A DNA stretch of 48,488 nucleotides, taken from NCBI GenBank assembly GCA_002299555.1, contig DBOL01000032.1, positions 1-48,488 of the forward strand, given 5' to 3'. Under the pieces are notes generated by a model. The model was not told where the DNA came from, made no database searches, and saw only the letters and a program-made list of their open reading frames with translations. The stretch comes from Candidatus Aminicenantes bacterium UBA647. GTDB lineage: Bacteria; Acidobacteriota; Aminicenantia; UBA2199. The translations under genes and the position numbers were made by a program. This document shows positions 8,951 through 17,913 of this stretch, in pieces (the first letter of the stretch is position 1; every line of letters starts with the position of its first letter).

Positions 8951-9698
8951 CAAATACTCCGTTAAGATCTACCGAAGAAGAAAAGCAATTCAGATCAAGA
9001 GCAAGCGGGGTCAGGGAAACACATTTGTTATTTATTGCCCAGATATCAGTACCCTTGTCCCCGGAACTTTCAGGATTTCCGGTTCCTATCCAGTAGTATT
9101 TTTTCCCTCTCGGATCTTCCCGCTCAATTATATCCGGTTTATATCTCTTGTTACCAAGAGTTGTAACAAGGATCTTGCCATTGTTTTCATATGGGATATT
9201 CAGATTGAAAACGCCTTCGAGTTCTTCAGCTCCTGCAAAAAGTTTGCTGAGGACCTTATTAACTATTTCAACTCCACCGGCGACATTGTAAACTCCCCTG
9301 CTATAATTTTTTTTGTCAGAGATGAGAGAAACAGCCAGTGCCGGAATACCATAAAAATATGCAGAAGTGGCAGCAGCGACAGTACCCGAATAAATTATAT
9401 CTTCAGACAGATTTTCACCCAGATTCATTCCTGAAACAACAAAATCAGGCATCTCCTTCATAAGTTTCCTGAGAGCTATAGTAACACAATCAGAAGGAGT
9501 ACCATCCACAGAGTAAAAATCTTCATCTATCTTCTCAATTCTTAACGGGCGGTTCAAAGACAGGGCCATACTTACGGCACTCATCTCGGTAGCAGGAGCA
9601 ATCGTGAATACATTGAATTGTTCTTTTAAATGATCTCTGAGTTCTGTCAGGCCGGGAGACCTGAAGCCGTCATCGTTAGTGAGTAATATAGTTTTCAT
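8940..9698 (-). CDS. surE: 5'/3'-nucleotidase SurE
   Basis: SurE survival protein, a cytoplasmic metal-dependent nucleoside monophosphatase of 252 residues, the usual length. Diagnostic motifs: ILLTNDDG at the N-terminus (D9, D10 bind metal), SVDGTPSDCV, VVSGMNLGEN, and YSGTVAAA. AAGGA precedes the ATG. It lies 78 nt downstream of tRNA-Pro and overlaps the yqaA-like gene. A surE / tRNA-Pro / MerR grouping also occurs, as far as I recall, in Geobacter-type genomes, supporting a conserved neighbourhood. Confidence 0.95.
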   Translation of the reverse strand: MKTILLTNDDGFRSPGLTELRDHLKEQFNVFTIAPATEMSAVSMALSLNRPLRIEKIDEDFYSVDGTPSDCVTIALRKLMKEMPDFVVSGMNLGENLSEDIIYSGTVAAATSAYFYGIPALAVSLISDKKNYSRGVYNVAGGVEIVNKVLSKLFAGAEELEGVFNLNIPYENNGKILVTTLGNKRYKPDIIEREDPRGKKYYWIGTGNPESSGDKGTDIWAINNKCVSLTPLALDLNCFSSSVDLNGVFDEI

Positions 9699-9776
9699 AA
9701 TAATCCTTATCTACCTGTTCTGTTTCCGGTTTTCGGAAAATCTATGATAAAACGAAACGTAATGAACTTTAAAAGA

Positions 9777-9853
9777 TGGTCGGGATGAGTGGATTCGAAC
9801 CACCGACCACACGCACCCCAAGCGTGTACGCTACCAGACTGCGCCACATCCCG
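9777..9853 (-). tRNA. tRNA-Pro (anticodon TGG)
   Basis: A complete cloverleaf can be drawn: acceptor CGGGATG/CATCCCG, D arm starting GCGC, anticodon stem CACGC/GCGTG enclosing loop TTGGGGT with anticodon TGG, and a T arm GGTGG/CCACT (last pair G-T) around TTCGAAT. The discriminator A is followed by an encoded CCA, unlike the two other tRNAs here. The 5' end is only 9 nt after the stop of the MerR-type gene, so it is almost certainly cut from a polycistronic transcript. Confidence 0.96.
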
Positions 9854-9862
9854 ACTGGGTAA

Positions 9863-10231
9863 TTATTTATCATTTTTATCGATCAATGTCAATATTTCCT
9901 TCAATCCCTCTTTCAGAGATGAAAGGTTAATTCCCTGCTTTGTTATTTTTTTTTCAAATTTTTCTTTCGGGATCTGCACAGCCTCAAATTCGGAGAGCAG
10001 AATTGCCTTCGTCTCCTCTTTGCTCTTCTTTTCTCCCATCAGAAGTTCTTTGATCCTGATAATGATCTCAATATCCTTTCTTGAAAAATATTTGTCGCCG
10101 GACTGATTTTCAACCGGATTAAGTATTACAAATTCTTTTTCCCAATACTCGAGAACTTTCCCGTCAAGTCTGGTTATATTAATAACCTCTCTTTTTTTAA
10201 AAGTTAGCTTGTCGGGTATGTTTGTGTTCAA
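9863..10231 (-). CDS. MerR-family transcriptional regulator (short)
   Basis: A 122-residue DNA-binding protein with a MerR-type winged helix-turn-helix in residues 8-70: LTFKKREVINIT (HTH), KVLEYWEKEF (the RYWE-like stretch), NPVENQSGDKYFSRKDIE (wing), then IIIRIKELL. The C-terminus is a short helix with no metal-binding cysteines, so it is not a classical metal sensor. It matches the small HTH_17/MerR_1 proteins often encoded beside tRNA-Pro and surE. The start is a TTG with no clear Shine-Dalgarno, 10 nt after the C69 peptidase stop, and no early ATG exists. Targets unknown. Confidence 0.75.
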   Translation of the reverse strand: MNTNIPDKLTFKKREVINITRLDGKVLEYWEKEFVILNPVENQSGDKYFSRKDIEIIIRIKELLMGEKKSKEETKAILLSEFEAVQIPKEKFEKKITKQGINLSSLKEGLKEILTLIDKNDK

Positions 10232-10241
10232 TTAAATTCAG

Positions 10242-12068
10242 CTATTTTTTATCCTTAAGTTTTTTGATCATTTCATCTACATTTTTAAGGATATCCTTCA
10301 CTTCACTAATCCTCTCTTTAACATGAACATTGTCCGGTTTGATCTTGAGTGCAGCTTCATAATGCTCAAGCGACTTCTTTAAGTCACCATTCTTTAAAGT
10401 TTCAGCACCCCTCTTTAGAAGATCTGTAAAAGAATTTTCGATCTCTGATCTCATTTTTTTTACTTTGAAATGATCACCGGTGTTTTTCACAATATGTTCG
10501 TACCAGGCTTTCGGATATCCTGGATGAGTTACTTTTCCGTCCTTATTCTTAACATTCCCGTCAAGATATTTGAACAAGAGGGACTCTCCGAGTTTCATCC
10601 ATCTTTTCGTGGTCCTGTCTCCGGCAGAGACCGAATAATCTGTAATAAAATTCCTTGCAAGGACAGGATCTTTTTTATAAAGACCAACCGCTTTTCTGTC
10701 TATCTCTTTTGTCTCGGTAATGAATGAACTTTCCATTTCACCCTGCACAACCCTGATATCACTGATCATATCACTATATCTCGAATAAGCATAATTTGAC
10801 ACAAAATTGAAAACCCAGAAAGCGGAATCCCAGGTGAATTCCTCAAATGATCCTGTTCCTACTGCAAAAGAATATGGAACCTTATCTATTCCGCAATACA
10901 TAGGGATATAGCAAGTGCTGTAGGAATCATCAACACCGAACCATAAAATCCCTCCGATCGGGTCAGGTAGCCATTTTCTTGATTGGGAAACAAAAGAAAA
11001 CCCGGTCTGTTGTGTAGAAATAGCTCTCTCATTGCAATATTTTACACCATTAACTTCCCATGTCAGTCCACGCCAGCGGTATGGCAATTTGAACGGGCCT
11101 GCACCGACATCTTTTGTCATATCAAATTCCGTTCCCTGAAAATGATCCCTCATTAATTCCATTACATCCCTGACGTTCAGTTTTTTGTCAGGTTTAATGT
11201 AAAGAGGCATCGGTTCTGCACCTTCGACACCTTTAACATAATCAAAAGTTGTATTTCCGGATTTTGCGGCCCTGTTAAAAACACTCCAGACTCTCGCTTC
11301 ACAAAATCTCAAAGCACCATAATCCAGAGGAGCATAAGCATCAACAAAACTGAAGTCTTCATCTTTGCCGGTAAAATAACCCATCTCTCTGGCAAAGGAA
11401 ATTGTATCTTTTCCATACATACAATTCTTTGGATCATTAAGTGGAAATTTCCTGATTCTGGATTGATTGGCATGAGCGGAAATATATCCATCCGGGATTC
11501 TGATCGCAACCCAATTAGCGCCCTTTACCCCTTCTCCTTTCCCGATCACTTCCATTATCCAGACCTCTTTTGGATCTGAAATTGAAAATGACTCACCCGA
11601 TGAATAATATCCATACTCATCAAAAAGCTCGGTCATTACCTTTATCGCTTCCCTCGCAGTCTTTGACCTCTGAAGAGCAATATACATTGCACTGCCGTAA
11701 TCGATGATCCCATTTCTATTCCGGAGCTCTCTTCTGCCACCATAAGTGGTCTCCCCTATTGCTACCTGATGTTCATTGATATTGCCGACAACGTTGTAAG
11801 TTTTCCTGATCTGCTTTATCTGGCCCAGAAATTTTCCTGTATCCCACTCATACACATCCAGCATTGTATTCTCAGGATAACTTTTCGCCGGCCAGTGGTA
11901 AAGTTCACCATAGAGGACATGGGAATCTGCGGCATAAGTGATCATTGTGGAGCCATCTGTTGATGCACCCCCGGACACAAGAATATTTGTACACGGGTTT
12001 AATTCTGAAACAAAAAACACAGACAGTAAAACAATCGCAAATGCTATTAAAAGGTTTTTCTTTTTCAT
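10242..12068 (-). CDS. C69 family dipeptidase with C-terminal TPR
   Basis: A 608-residue Ntn-hydrolase of peptidase family C69 (PepD-type dipeptidase). After a signal peptide comes Cys26 in NPCTNILV, the expected N-terminal nucleophile exposed by processing, followed by ASTDGSTM, typical of the family. Later blocks include GETTYGGR, DPKEVWIMEVIG (the DxxEvWi motif) and HANQSRI. Residues about 545-605 add a tetratricopeptide-like helical pair (LKNGDLKKSLEHYEAALKIKP), not part of the core enzyme. It is probably exported and acts in peptide turnover. It heads the MerR / tRNA-Pro / surE run. The upstream Shine-Dalgarno is weak (GGGG). Confidence 0.88.
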   Translation of the reverse strand: MKKKNLLIAFAIVLLSVFFVSELNPCTNILVSGGASTDGSTMITYAADSHVLYGELYHWPAKSYPENTMLDVYEWDTGKFLGQIKQIRKTYNVVGNINEHQVAIGETTYGGRRELRNRNGIIDYGSAMYIALQRSKTAREAIKVMTELFDEYGYYSSGESFSISDPKEVWIMEVIGKGEGVKGANWVAIRIPDGYISAHANQSRIRKFPLNDPKNCMYGKDTISFAREMGYFTGKDEDFSFVDAYAPLDYGALRFCEARVWSVFNRAAKSGNTTFDYVKGVEGAEPMPLYIKPDKKLNVRDVMELMRDHFQGTEFDMTKDVGAGPFKLPYRWRGLTWEVNGVKYCNERAISTQQTGFSFVSQSRKWLPDPIGGILWFGVDDSYSTCYIPMYCGIDKVPYSFAVGTGSFEEFTWDSAFWVFNFVSNYAYSRYSDMISDIRVVQGEMESSFITETKEIDRKAVGLYKKDPVLARNFITDYSVSAGDRTTKRWMKLGESLLFKYLDGNVKNKDGKVTHPGYPKAWYEHIVKNTGDHFKVKKMRSEIENSFTDLLKRGAETLKNGDLKKSLEHYEAALKIKPDNVHVKERISEVKDILKNVDEMIKKLKDKK

Positions 12069-12161
12069 GCCCCAATTCTATATAACACCACTATAAAAGT
12101 AAAGTCAGATCATATATCGCAATTTTGAAATTTAAAGTTATTAATTCATTTTGGCTTTCAC

Positions 12162-12190
12162 TTGAAATTGAATTTGGAATTTGATAATGT
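12162..12190 (+). promoter_or_regulatory. Candidate promoter of the M20 peptidase gene
   Basis: TTGAAA (12162-12167), a 17-nt spacer and TAATGT (12185-12190), preceded by an extended -10 TGA. A start near 12197 would leave the strong ribosome site AGGAGG (12202-12207) in a short leader. The -10 match is modest. Confidence 0.4.
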
Positions 12191-12211
12191 TATTTTTTTA
12201 CAGGAGGAATT

Positions 12212-13288
12212 ATGTCAGACAGAATGGTTGAACATTTCATGGAGATGGTTAAAATAGACAGTGAATCAGGAAATGAGGAAAATTTTATAAATTACCTTAA
12301 GAGTGAATTTGAAAAAATCGGAGGAGATGCTGTTAAAGATACTTATGGAAATCTTGTTGTAAAATTTCCTGCAAAAAATTGTGAAAAAACAGAACCGATA
12401 CTATTTTCGTGCCATGCAGATACTGTAAAGCCCGGTATCGGGATCGAACCGGTTATAAAAGATGGAGTAATAAGATCTGCCGGAAATACAATACTTGCCG
12501 CTGATGACAAAGCGGGTATCGCTGAACTTTTCGAAGCACTCAGAACAGCGGAAATATATCCACCTCTCGAGATTGCGATCAGCAGGGAGGAGGAGGTCGG
12601 GCTATTGGGAGTAAAAAATCTTGACTATTCACTATTGAGTTCAAAGAAGGGGTTTCTCCTCGACAACGACACGTTGGAAACGATAGTAATAGGAGGACCT
12701 TCTTATTTTGCTATTGATGTTTTCATTAAAGGACGATCAGCTCATGCAGGTATGGAGCCTGAGAAAGGGATTAATGCGATCCTGGCTGCATCCAAAGCGA
12801 TATCAGCATTGAAACTCGGTAGGATCGATCATGAAACTACTGCAAACGTCGGAGTAATAAATGGCGGGATGATAAGGAACGGAGTGCCGGATTCAGTAAC
12901 ATTTCTGGCGGAATGCAGAAGTCTGGATCATGAGAAAGGAGTTGCTCTCGCAAAAGAGATGGAATCTATCATCAGAGATAAAGTTACTGCATCAGGTGCC
13001 GAAGTTGAGATCAAAATAGACAATCTCTGTAAAGCAGTTGATATTCCAGACAACTCCTGGACAGTTGAACAATCGAAAAAGGCCCTCAAAACAGTCGGAA
13101 TCGAAGCAGAGACAACCTTTATTACAGGGTTCACCGATGCATCTATTTATAACAACATGGGTATAGAAATGGCCGTAGTGGGGATCGGAGCACATTTAGA
13201 ACACTCCACGGAAGAGCATATCCTGATAGATGATATGAACAAGGCAAAAGATATGGTAATCGAACTCATGCGCCTCTCAGCTGTTTAA
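12212..13288 (+). CDS. M20 family metallopeptidase, PepT-like
   Basis: A 358-residue cytoplasmic di-zinc aminopeptidase of family M20, closest in pattern to PepT-like tripeptidases. Metal and catalytic residues are visible: H68 and D70 (SCHADT), D98 (AADDKAG), E127/E128 (REEEVG), an Asp in LLDND (about 151-153), and a late His in HLEHSTEEH. The dimerisation lid contains SAHAGMEPEKG. The start has an excellent AGGAGG site 4 nt upstream. It is convergent with the next gene, and the two stop codons overlap. Confidence 0.9.
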   Translation: MSDRMVEHFMEMVKIDSESGNEENFINYLKSEFEKIGGDAVKDTYGNLVVKFPAKNCEKTEPILFSCHADTVKPGIGIEPVIKDGVIRSAGNTILAADDKAGIAELFEALRTAEIYPPLEIAISREEEVGLLGVKNLDYSLLSSKKGFLLDNDTLETIVIGGPSYFAIDVFIKGRSAHAGMEPEKGINAILAASKAISALKLGRIDHETTANVGVINGGMIRNGVPDSVTFLAECRSLDHEKGVALAKEMESIIRDKVTASGAEVEIKIDNLCKAVDIPDNSWTVEQSKKALKTVGIEAETTFITGFTDASIYNNMGIEMAVVGIGAHLEHSTEEHILIDDMNKAKDMVIELMRLSAV

Positions 13289-13704
13289 TTTTCTTCGGTT
13301 GAATTCTGCGCTTTAAGCCTTAGATTCTTATAAATTACAATAAGCCAGAGATTCCCTGCTAATATGAGAGAAAGAGTTATTCGTCCCTGATACAAATTAT
13401 AAGGATATAACCTGAACACTTCCAGGACAAGAAACGGCACAATGAAAGATATTGCACTGAGATAATAAGATGCTCGAATCATCTCTCTATTCCCGTAAAG
13501 GATATGAGAACTCAACCCGATAGCGGCAAAGAATACAAAAATAATGTTGGAGAAATCGGGAGTCCCTTTCACCGGGGAAAAAATAAGTATGTAAACAAAT
13601 GATGAAAAAATTGAGAACATAAATGGACCTGCTATCAGTATCCACCTCCTGATCCGCGGATTCACTCTTAATTTACCTTTCATAAGGAAAACATTGTAAT
13701 TCAT
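13285..13704 (-). CDS. Small polytopic membrane protein, function unknown
   Basis: I do not recognise this 139-residue protein. It has four predicted membrane helices (about residues 22-42, 51-68, 78-97, 107-125), a basic N-terminal segment and a short charged tail. It lies between two divergent intergenic regions, antisense to and overlapping the stop of the M20 gene by 3 nt. Two in-frame ATGs exist (13704 and 13683), neither with a clear Shine-Dalgarno. The coding call rests on length, hydrophobic pattern and a tidy fit between neighbours. Confidence 0.6.
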   Translation of the reverse strand: MNYNVFLMKGKLRVNPRIRRWILIAGPFMFSIFSSFVYILIFSPVKGTPDFSNIIFVFFAAIGLSSHILYGNREMIRASYYLSAISFIVPFLVLEVFRLYPYNLYQGRITLSLILAGNLWLIVIYKNLRLKAQNSTEEN

Positions 13705-13781
13705 CTATACAAAATTTTCAATAAAAATTAAGCTAATTATAACTTCCTGTCCGGTATATTTAAGTTTTGAAATGATTCAAG

Positions 13782-13787
13782 TATAAT
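13782..13787 (+). promoter_or_regulatory. Candidate -10 box of the GH71/99-like gene
   Basis: A perfect TATAAT lies 16 bp before the ATG at 13804, but no good -35 hexamer is found at 16-18 bp. A start near 13794 would leave only about 10 nt of leader, containing AGGTGA. Confidence 0.35.
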
Positions 13788-13803
13788 TACTTCAGGTGAA
13801 GAA

Positions 13804-15498
13804 ATGAGATCTCAGGAATCAGTATTTCAAATGCCCGTATCTTTAAAACTGATAAGTAAGATTTTGTTTATTCTCTGTTTGATTATTTCTCCTCAACAAT
13901 ATTTATCTCCGGATGATATGTATAACAAGATCTTTTGCGGATATCAGGGATGGTTTGGAACAGCAAATGATGACCCTTTTCATGAAGTCGGCTGGTTCCA
14001 CTGGTGTATATCCGGAACCGAACCTTCACCTAACACTGTAACGTTTGATATTTGGCCTGAATATTCTGAATACGACAAAAACACCCTTTCCTATTCAACT
14101 GATTATGACTGGAAATATAAAAATGGTGAACAAGCCGGATTCTTCTCCTCTAATATCGAAGAGACAATAATGCTCCATTGCCGATGGTTGAGAGATTACG
14201 GAATTGATGGAATTTTTGTACAGAGGTTCACAACAAACCTGCCAAGCCCGGATCACCTTGCAAGAATGGATAACGTTCTGAAATTTCTTATTAAAGGGGG
14301 AGAAAAATACGGAATTAAAGTTGGGGTTATGTATGACATAACCGGGACAATGATAACAGAGATATCCAAATTGATCATTAGCGACTGGACCCATCTCGTC
14401 CGAGACCTTAAGGTAACTTCAAGCAGTGCATATCAATTTCACCCTGATCGTTCAGGGAAAGAACTACCCGTAGTCGGAATATGGGGTTTCGGATTTATCG
14501 GTGAGGGTGTAAGAGGACAGGCAATACTTGTCACCGACTTCCTTAAATATACGAGGGAGACAGATCTGCATGCTACGATCCTGGGAGGTGTCCCTGCTTA
14601 TTGGAGATCATTGGTTAGAGATTCAAAACCCCAATATGAAGAAATCTATAAAAAATTCGATATTTTAAGTCCCTGGACCGTAGGGCGTATATCAAATGAT
14701 GATGAAGTCTCAAACTGGACAGATGTAATTAAGGGAGATCTGAAGTTGACGGGTAAGAGAGGACAGGAATATATGCCGGTCAGTTTTCCCGGATTTTCAA
14801 TTTCAAATCTTGTAAGGAATGGAAATTTATCAACTCTAAAAAAAAGAAGAGCCGGAATCATCTATAAAGATTTAATTGATAAAAAAGATAATTCTAAGCT
14901 TAACCTTATTCCCAGGAATGGCGGTAACTTTATGTGGAGCCAATTTTATCACTGGGTTAAATCCGGATCTGAGCTATTTTACATAGCAATGTTTGATGAA
15001 GTTGATGAGGGAACTGCAATATTCAAATTGTCAGCAAAGGAAGAGCTTGAAACATCACCTGAACTTTTCCTAACACTTGATGTTGATGGATTTGACCTCA
15101 GGAGCGATCACTATCTGTGGATGGCCGGGATATTACGTTTCATGATATCTCAAAGGAAAGAGTTGCCGGAAATTCAGCCATACCGTCTTGAAAAGGACTC
15201 ATTACAAATAAGGCGAAAAGGGGATCCTCAGGGAAATATCATTGATGGAAAAATAAATATAAACATAGTAATAAAAAACTTCAGAAGATCATATGCAGAG
15301 GTGTTCAGAAAATCTGACAAGGAGGATCACTATATTTCTATAAAGAAATTCACACTTGAAAATACATTTTTCACCAATTTGAACTTCCTGGATGAAACTT
15401 CTCTGATATCAGATGAATATACTTATGTTATTATAATTTCTGATGAAAACAGCCTTATCAAAGCAGTTTCTGACCTGGTCAGGACTTCATACAGATGA
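13804..15498 (+). CDS. Glycoside hydrolase family 71/99-like protein, secreted
   Basis: A 564-residue exported protein resembling the GH71/GH99-like group (alpha-mannan or alpha-glucan endo-acting enzymes). Typical motifs: GYQGWF at residues 46-51, FHWCISG, the WLRDYGIDGIFVQRF block, FPGFSISNL, IPRNGGNFMWSQ, and MFDEVDEGTAIFK (F397-E402 region) with conserved acidic residues that probably contribute to catalysis. A hydrophobic signal (about 17-32) follows a longer than usual N-terminus; Met10 is an alternative start, but AGGTGA favours 13804. Residues about 460-564 form a smaller C-terminal domain. The TonB receptor just downstream suggests joint glycan degradation and uptake; that link is inference. 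Confidence 0.8.
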   Translation: MRSQESVFQMPVSLKLISKILFILCLIISPQQYLSPDDMYNKIFCGYQGWFGTANDDPFHEVGWFHWCISGTEPSPNTVTFDIWPEYSEYDKNTLSYSTDYDWKYKNGEQAGFFSSNIEETIMLHCRWLRDYGIDGIFVQRFTTNLPSPDHLARMDNVLKFLIKGGEKYGIKVGVMYDITGTMITEISKLIISDWTHLVRDLKVTSSSAYQFHPDRSGKELPVVGIWGFGFIGEGVRGQAILVTDFLKYTRETDLHATILGGVPAYWRSLVRDSKPQYEEIYKKFDILSPWTVGRISNDDEVSNWTDVIKGDLKLTGKRGQEYMPVSFPGFSISNLVRNGNLSTLKKRRAGIIYKDLIDKKDNSKLNLIPRNGGNFMWSQFYHWVKSGSELFYIAMFDEVDEGTAIFKLSAKEELETSPELFLTLDVDGFDLRSDHYLWMAGILRFMISQRKELPEIQPYRLEKDSLQIRRKGDPQGNIIDGKININIVIKNFRRSYAEVFRKSDKEDHYISIKKFTLENTFFTNLNFLDETSLISDEYTYVIIISDENSLIKAVSDLVRTSYR

Positions 15499-15556
15499 AA
15501 ACTTTATACATATTTTGTAATTGGAAATATAGAAACAATTTTCATGAAAATTTCGT

Positions 15557-17734
15557 ATGAATATAATGCCTAGCCAAAAAAAAATCTTTCTTTTAATTTC
15601 ACTCTTTTTCTTACTTCACTTTCAAGTAAATTCAAAAATTATTAAGGGTGTTGTAAGAGATATCGGGTTCAGATCTGTTGAAAATGTTGCAATACACGTT
15701 AAAGAGACCGGAAAATATACCATCTCATTAAGTGACGGGTATTTCGAGTTGAACGTACCTGATGATCTATTCACGATAAACCTGGTTTTTGAAGGCGAAT
15801 ATCATTATGATAAAACTGTAAAACTGGAGCTGAAAGGCAAATTAAAACCGATCACGATCATTCTTGTTCCGAAAGAATATCTTCAAAATGAAATACTTGT
15901 AACAGCTTTTGATACTGAGGAGCTTTCACTAAATATTCCAAAGGCCCAGAACATCATCTCGGAGCTCGAAGTAAGGGAAAAAATTTCTGAAACCCTTGTT
16001 GAAGCTCTTACTAATTCTCCGGGAGTCCACTTTATCGGAAGTGGAGGATTCATGACTACTCCCAGCATCAGAGGCCTGGCGAGAAGAAGAGTACTCCTTC
16101 TGATGGATGGTGTCAGGATAACAGGAGACAGAAGGGCCGGAAACTCAGGGTCATTCCTATCTCCGGAATTGATCAAACAGATTGAGGTTGTAAGATCATC
16201 ATCATCTGTAATATATGGATCTGATGCGATCGGGGGTGTCATCCAGCTCATGACCGGACACGACCATGACAAGATAAACTCGAACCGCTCTTTCAATATT
16301 TCATTAAACAGTGCAAGTTCACGGGTATCATCAGGGTTTTCCCTGGTTCAAAAAACTGGTAATTTTTTAATAAATACGGGATTTCAGTATTCTAAAGCTG
16401 GAAATTACAAATCCCCGGAAAGTATTATCCATAACTCCGGGTACACTAATCTGTCAGGAGTTATTAATCTTACTTATTCTGATGGCAGGAGCACAGCCTC
16501 TATCAGATATATCGGTGGCCTCGGAAATAATATAGGGAAACCGGACAGAGAGAATGATCCTGACTCCTTTTCTATAGTTAATGAAAATTCAAATCATATT
16601 TTCCTTCTGAAATATAAAAGGAAAGAACTTTTTAAGGACAGCGATCTGAGGATAGACCTTTTTTTGAACCCGACAACTTATATCCTTGAGAAAGGCAGCA
16701 TTGAAAATGAATCATCGGAATTATCTGAAACAAGAGCTGTAAATTCCGGATTCGGGATAAAACTAATAAAAAGATTTTCCGGAAATTTCAGCCTCACATC
16801 AGGATTAGATCTTTACCTGAGGAACAACCTTGATATAACCAATACATTGGAATCAAGGATTGAAACACCATTAGAAAATGGGAAACGGAGTGATCTCGGG
16901 ATGTTCATTTCTGCAAACGTTGCAAAGATAATCGGACTTAATCTAAGGGGTGGTATCAGATATACTTTTGCAGAATCGAGTGCTGTTTCTGATGGTTTAT
17001 TAAAAACAAGGATAAAAGATTCTCCCAGTTTATTTCTCGGGATCGTCAAAAATTTTTCCAAATATATCTCATTTTTCTTTAATACCGGAACATCATTCAG
17101 AAATCCGTCTCTGACAGAATCATATTATACAGGCATTACAGGCAGAAGGTACGTTATAGGCAATCCGGCATTGGATCCGGAGAAAAGCCTGAATCTTGAT
17201 GCGGGTATAAAAATACATAAAGGGAATTTATTCCTCGGAATATATTGTTTTCATAATGCAATTGAAGACATGATAGAGAGATACAGAAGTAATGACGGGA
17301 CATATACTTATAACAACATTGACTCAGGCAGGATTAAAGGAGTTGAATCTGAATTCCAATGGTTCCCCTCCCGTAATTTGGAACTTTTCGGGCATTTTAA
17401 TTATTATAAAGGAAAAAGTGATAAGACAGGAGATCCGTTGAATGATATCCCCTCACCAAAATTGTTCCTTGGCGGAAAGATCAATTTGGGGAAATCATGG
17501 TTTGAAATCAACTATCTTCACTCTTTTGAAAAAACTGATCCCGGCCCGTCTGAGATCGAGAATAATAAATACGATCTCATTACACTTAAGGGGGGACACT
17601 ATTTTTCATCAAAACTTTTTTCATACTTAAAAGTATCCAACCTTCTTAACGAAATATATTTCCCGAATCCCGATCCCGATATCCCTGCAAGCAACGGTAT
17701 TGCTTTATCCGCAGGTTTCAATTTTTTCTTATAA
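15557..17734 (+). CDS. TonB-dependent outer-membrane receptor
   Basis: A 725-residue TonB-dependent receptor. After a signal peptide (about 1-26) comes a CarboxypepD-regulatory-like beta-sandwich (27-105), then the plug (about 120-225) with PKAQNIIS, TNSPGV, PSIRGLARRRVLLLMDGVR, the IEVVRSSSSVIYGSDAIGGVI motif and a 22-strand-type barrel. It ends in Phe-Phe-Leu, close to the usual aromatic terminus. Barrel motifs such as FRNPSLTESYYTG and NPALDPEKSLNLDAG are typical of cobalamin/haem-type receptors. The start has no Shine-Dalgarno; an in-frame ATG three codons on (15566) is an alternative. No SusD-like partner is adjacent. The substrate is unknown, possibly a glycan given its neighbour. Confidence 0.92.
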   Translation: MNIMPSQKKIFLLISLFFLLHFQVNSKIIKGVVRDIGFRSVENVAIHVKETGKYTISLSDGYFELNVPDDLFTINLVFEGEYHYDKTVKLELKGKLKPITIILVPKEYLQNEILVTAFDTEELSLNIPKAQNIISELEVREKISETLVEALTNSPGVHFIGSGGFMTTPSIRGLARRRVLLLMDGVRITGDRRAGNSGSFLSPELIKQIEVVRSSSSVIYGSDAIGGVIQLMTGHDHDKINSNRSFNISLNSASSRVSSGFSLVQKTGNFLINTGFQYSKAGNYKSPESIIHNSGYTNLSGVINLTYSDGRSTASIRYIGGLGNNIGKPDRENDPDSFSIVNENSNHIFLLKYKRKELFKDSDLRIDLFLNPTTYILEKGSIENESSELSETRAVNSGFGIKLIKRFSGNFSLTSGLDLYLRNNLDITNTLESRIETPLENGKRSDLGMFISANVAKIIGLNLRGGIRYTFAESSAVSDGLLKTRIKDSPSLFLGIVKNFSKYISFFFNTGTSFRNPSLTESYYTGITGRRYVIGNPALDPEKSLNLDAGIKIHKGNLFLGIYCFHNAIEDMIERYRSNDGTYTYNNIDSGRIKGVESEFQWFPSRNLELFGHFNYYKGKSDKTGDPLNDIPSPKLFLGGKINLGKSWFEINYLHSFEKTDPGPSEIENNKYDLITLKGGHYFSSKLFSYLKVSNLLNEIYFPNPDPDIPASNGIALSAGFNFFL

Positions 17735-17739
17735 ACGAT

Positions 17740-17753
17740 AGGCCTTTCGGCCT
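17740..17753 (+). terminator. Hairpin after the TonB receptor gene
   Basis: AGGCC-TTTC-GGCCT forms a compact 5-bp GC-rich hairpin 5 nt after the receptor stop codon. No T-run follows, so it may be a transcript-end stabiliser rather than a true intrinsic terminator. Confidence 0.35.
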
Positions 17754-17778
17754 GAAAGATCGGAGGTTTATATTTCTT

Positions 17779-17824
17779 AAAAACCCGTAATGCCGCTTAC
17801 CCCCTTAAAATAAACGACATTACG
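17779..17824 (-). terminator. Intrinsic terminator of the DUF4382 gene
   Basis: On the minus strand, CGTAATGTCG pairs with CGGCATTACG (10 bp including one wobble) around a 19-nt loop and is followed by GG then TTTTT (17783-17779). It lies about 90 nt downstream of the lipoprotein stop codon and points the right way. Confidence 0.55.
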
Positions 17825-17842
17825 AGTAAAAAAATAAGAAGG

Positions 17843-17866
17843 AGTATAAAAAATTAATTTTATACT
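17843..17866. repeat. AT-rich inverted repeat between convergent genes
   Basis: AGTATAAAA (17843-17851) and TTTTATACT (17858-17866) form a perfect 9-bp stem around AATTAA. It lies in the 179-bp gap between the convergent receptor and DUF4382 genes. It could act as a bidirectional termination aid or a protein site. Confidence 0.35.
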
Positions 17867-17913
17867 TATTGGAGCTGTTTAAAGTTTGATGACTGATATA
17901 TTTCATCACAATG

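Noticed and set aside
9777..9853. tRNA-Pro as an attachment site of an integrated element
   Set aside because: No integrase, no repeat of the tRNA end and no foreign-looking genes are nearby; the flanking genes look like a stable chromosomal neighbourhood.
9789..10106. Plus-strand open frame of 105 codons starting MDSNHRPHAP
   Set aside because: Its first part is the antisense of tRNA-Pro, a well-known false translation, and the rest is antisense to the MerR-type gene.
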